Below, piece by piece: positions 6,218-6,372 of a stretch of 6,372 bases of DNA. Every line of letters starts with the position of its first letter. Position 1 is the stretch's first letter. The DNA comes from Bryobacteraceae bacterium. GTDB taxonomy: Bacteria; Acidobacteriota; Terriglobia; Bryobacterales; Bryobacteraceae. The notes below the pieces were generated by a model. The model was given only the letters and a program-made list of their open reading frames with translations. It was not told the origin of the DNA and did not search any database. A program made the translations under genes and the position numbers. Location of the stretch: contig JASHWA010000334.1 of the NCBI GenBank assembly GCA_030044325.1, positions 1 through 6,372 on the forward strand, written 5' to 3'.

Positions 6218-6372
6218 TTACCTCTGTGCCCCTAGAACAGCAACCAGCTTCGGGGCTCGCGGTGTAGTCGATGCGGGCTCGACATTTCGCCCAGCCGTGC
6301 GCAGCCACTCGGCGATCGCCGCCCGCGGCAATACGAAGCGGCGCCCGACGCGAATGTGCGGAATTTCCCCGC
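6218..6372 (-). CDS. Excisionase-type helix-turn-helix protein (5' end missing)
   Basis: A minus-strand frame open from the right window edge to the TAA at 6220-6218 encodes 50 visible residues. It begins GEIPHIRVGRRFVLPRAAIA and continues EWLRTAG, then a short Pro/Ala/Thr-rich tail. The G-E-I-P-x-x-R-V-G-R-R-x-x-x-P-R-x-A-I-x-x-W-L pattern is the second half (wing and last helix) of the MerR-like HTH_17/excisionase DNA-binding fold. The first helices, usually holding E-A-A and L-G-V-S type residues, lie outside the window. Its stop is 28 bases before the integrase ATG on the same strand, the usual xis-int order. It likely bends attachment DNA during excision and may also repress the int promoter. 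A cargo regulator of the same fold cannot be excluded. Confidence 0.8.
   Translation of the reverse strand, partial: GEIPHIRVGRRFVLPRAAIAEWLRTAGRNVEPASTTPRAPKLVAVLGAQR

Overview
The window is GC-rich bacterial chromosome and splits into a housekeeping part (1 to about 4747) and the edge of an integrated mobile element (about 4748 to 6372). Strong G/C preference at third codon positions and a phoH-ybeY-CBS protein-era cluster without the Firmicutes genes dgkA or cdd suggest a Gram-negative, GC-rich lineage. Acidobacteriota is my best guess, but this is a weak inference because no marker settles it.

Left part, plus strand: the 3' three quarters of ruvA (Holliday junction branch migration), then 6 bases later a small flavin split-barrel (pyridoxamine-phosphate-oxidase-like) protein. 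They converge on a four-gene minus-strand operon reading phoH -> ybeY -> HlyC/CorC-type CBS protein -> era (4525 down to 921). The operon is very compact: a 10-base gap, then two 4-base ATGA stop/start overlaps. PhoH (ATPase), YbeY (RNase implicated in 16S rRNA 3' end maturation and ribosome quality control) and Era (30S assembly GTPase) point to a ribosome maturation/RNA metabolism unit with a membrane CBS protein embedded in it.

Middle: a 145-base divergent intergenic region (4526-4670) separates phoH from a complete tRNA-Asp(GTC) gene with encoded CCA (4671-4747). Two candidate sigma70-like promoters, one per strand, overlap there in an almost symmetrical arrangement.

Right part: directly beyond the tRNA 3' end lies a minus-strand tyrosine recombinase with all catalytic residues. 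Upstream of it is the 3' end of an excisionase-type helix-turn-helix gene cut by the window edge. This is the classic layout of an integrative element (genomic island, ICE or prophage) inserted in the 3' end of a tRNA gene: attachment core in the tRNA, tandem 10-base repeats that could be integrase arm sites, then int and xis. The cargo and the other attachment site lie to the right, outside the window. I see no CRISPR array, rRNA gene or insertion sequence, and nothing that amounts to a clearly new system. The most unusual points are a degenerate ion-pathway region in the CorC-like protein, an apparently duplicated N-terminal module in the integrase, and the tandem repeats next to the tRNA.
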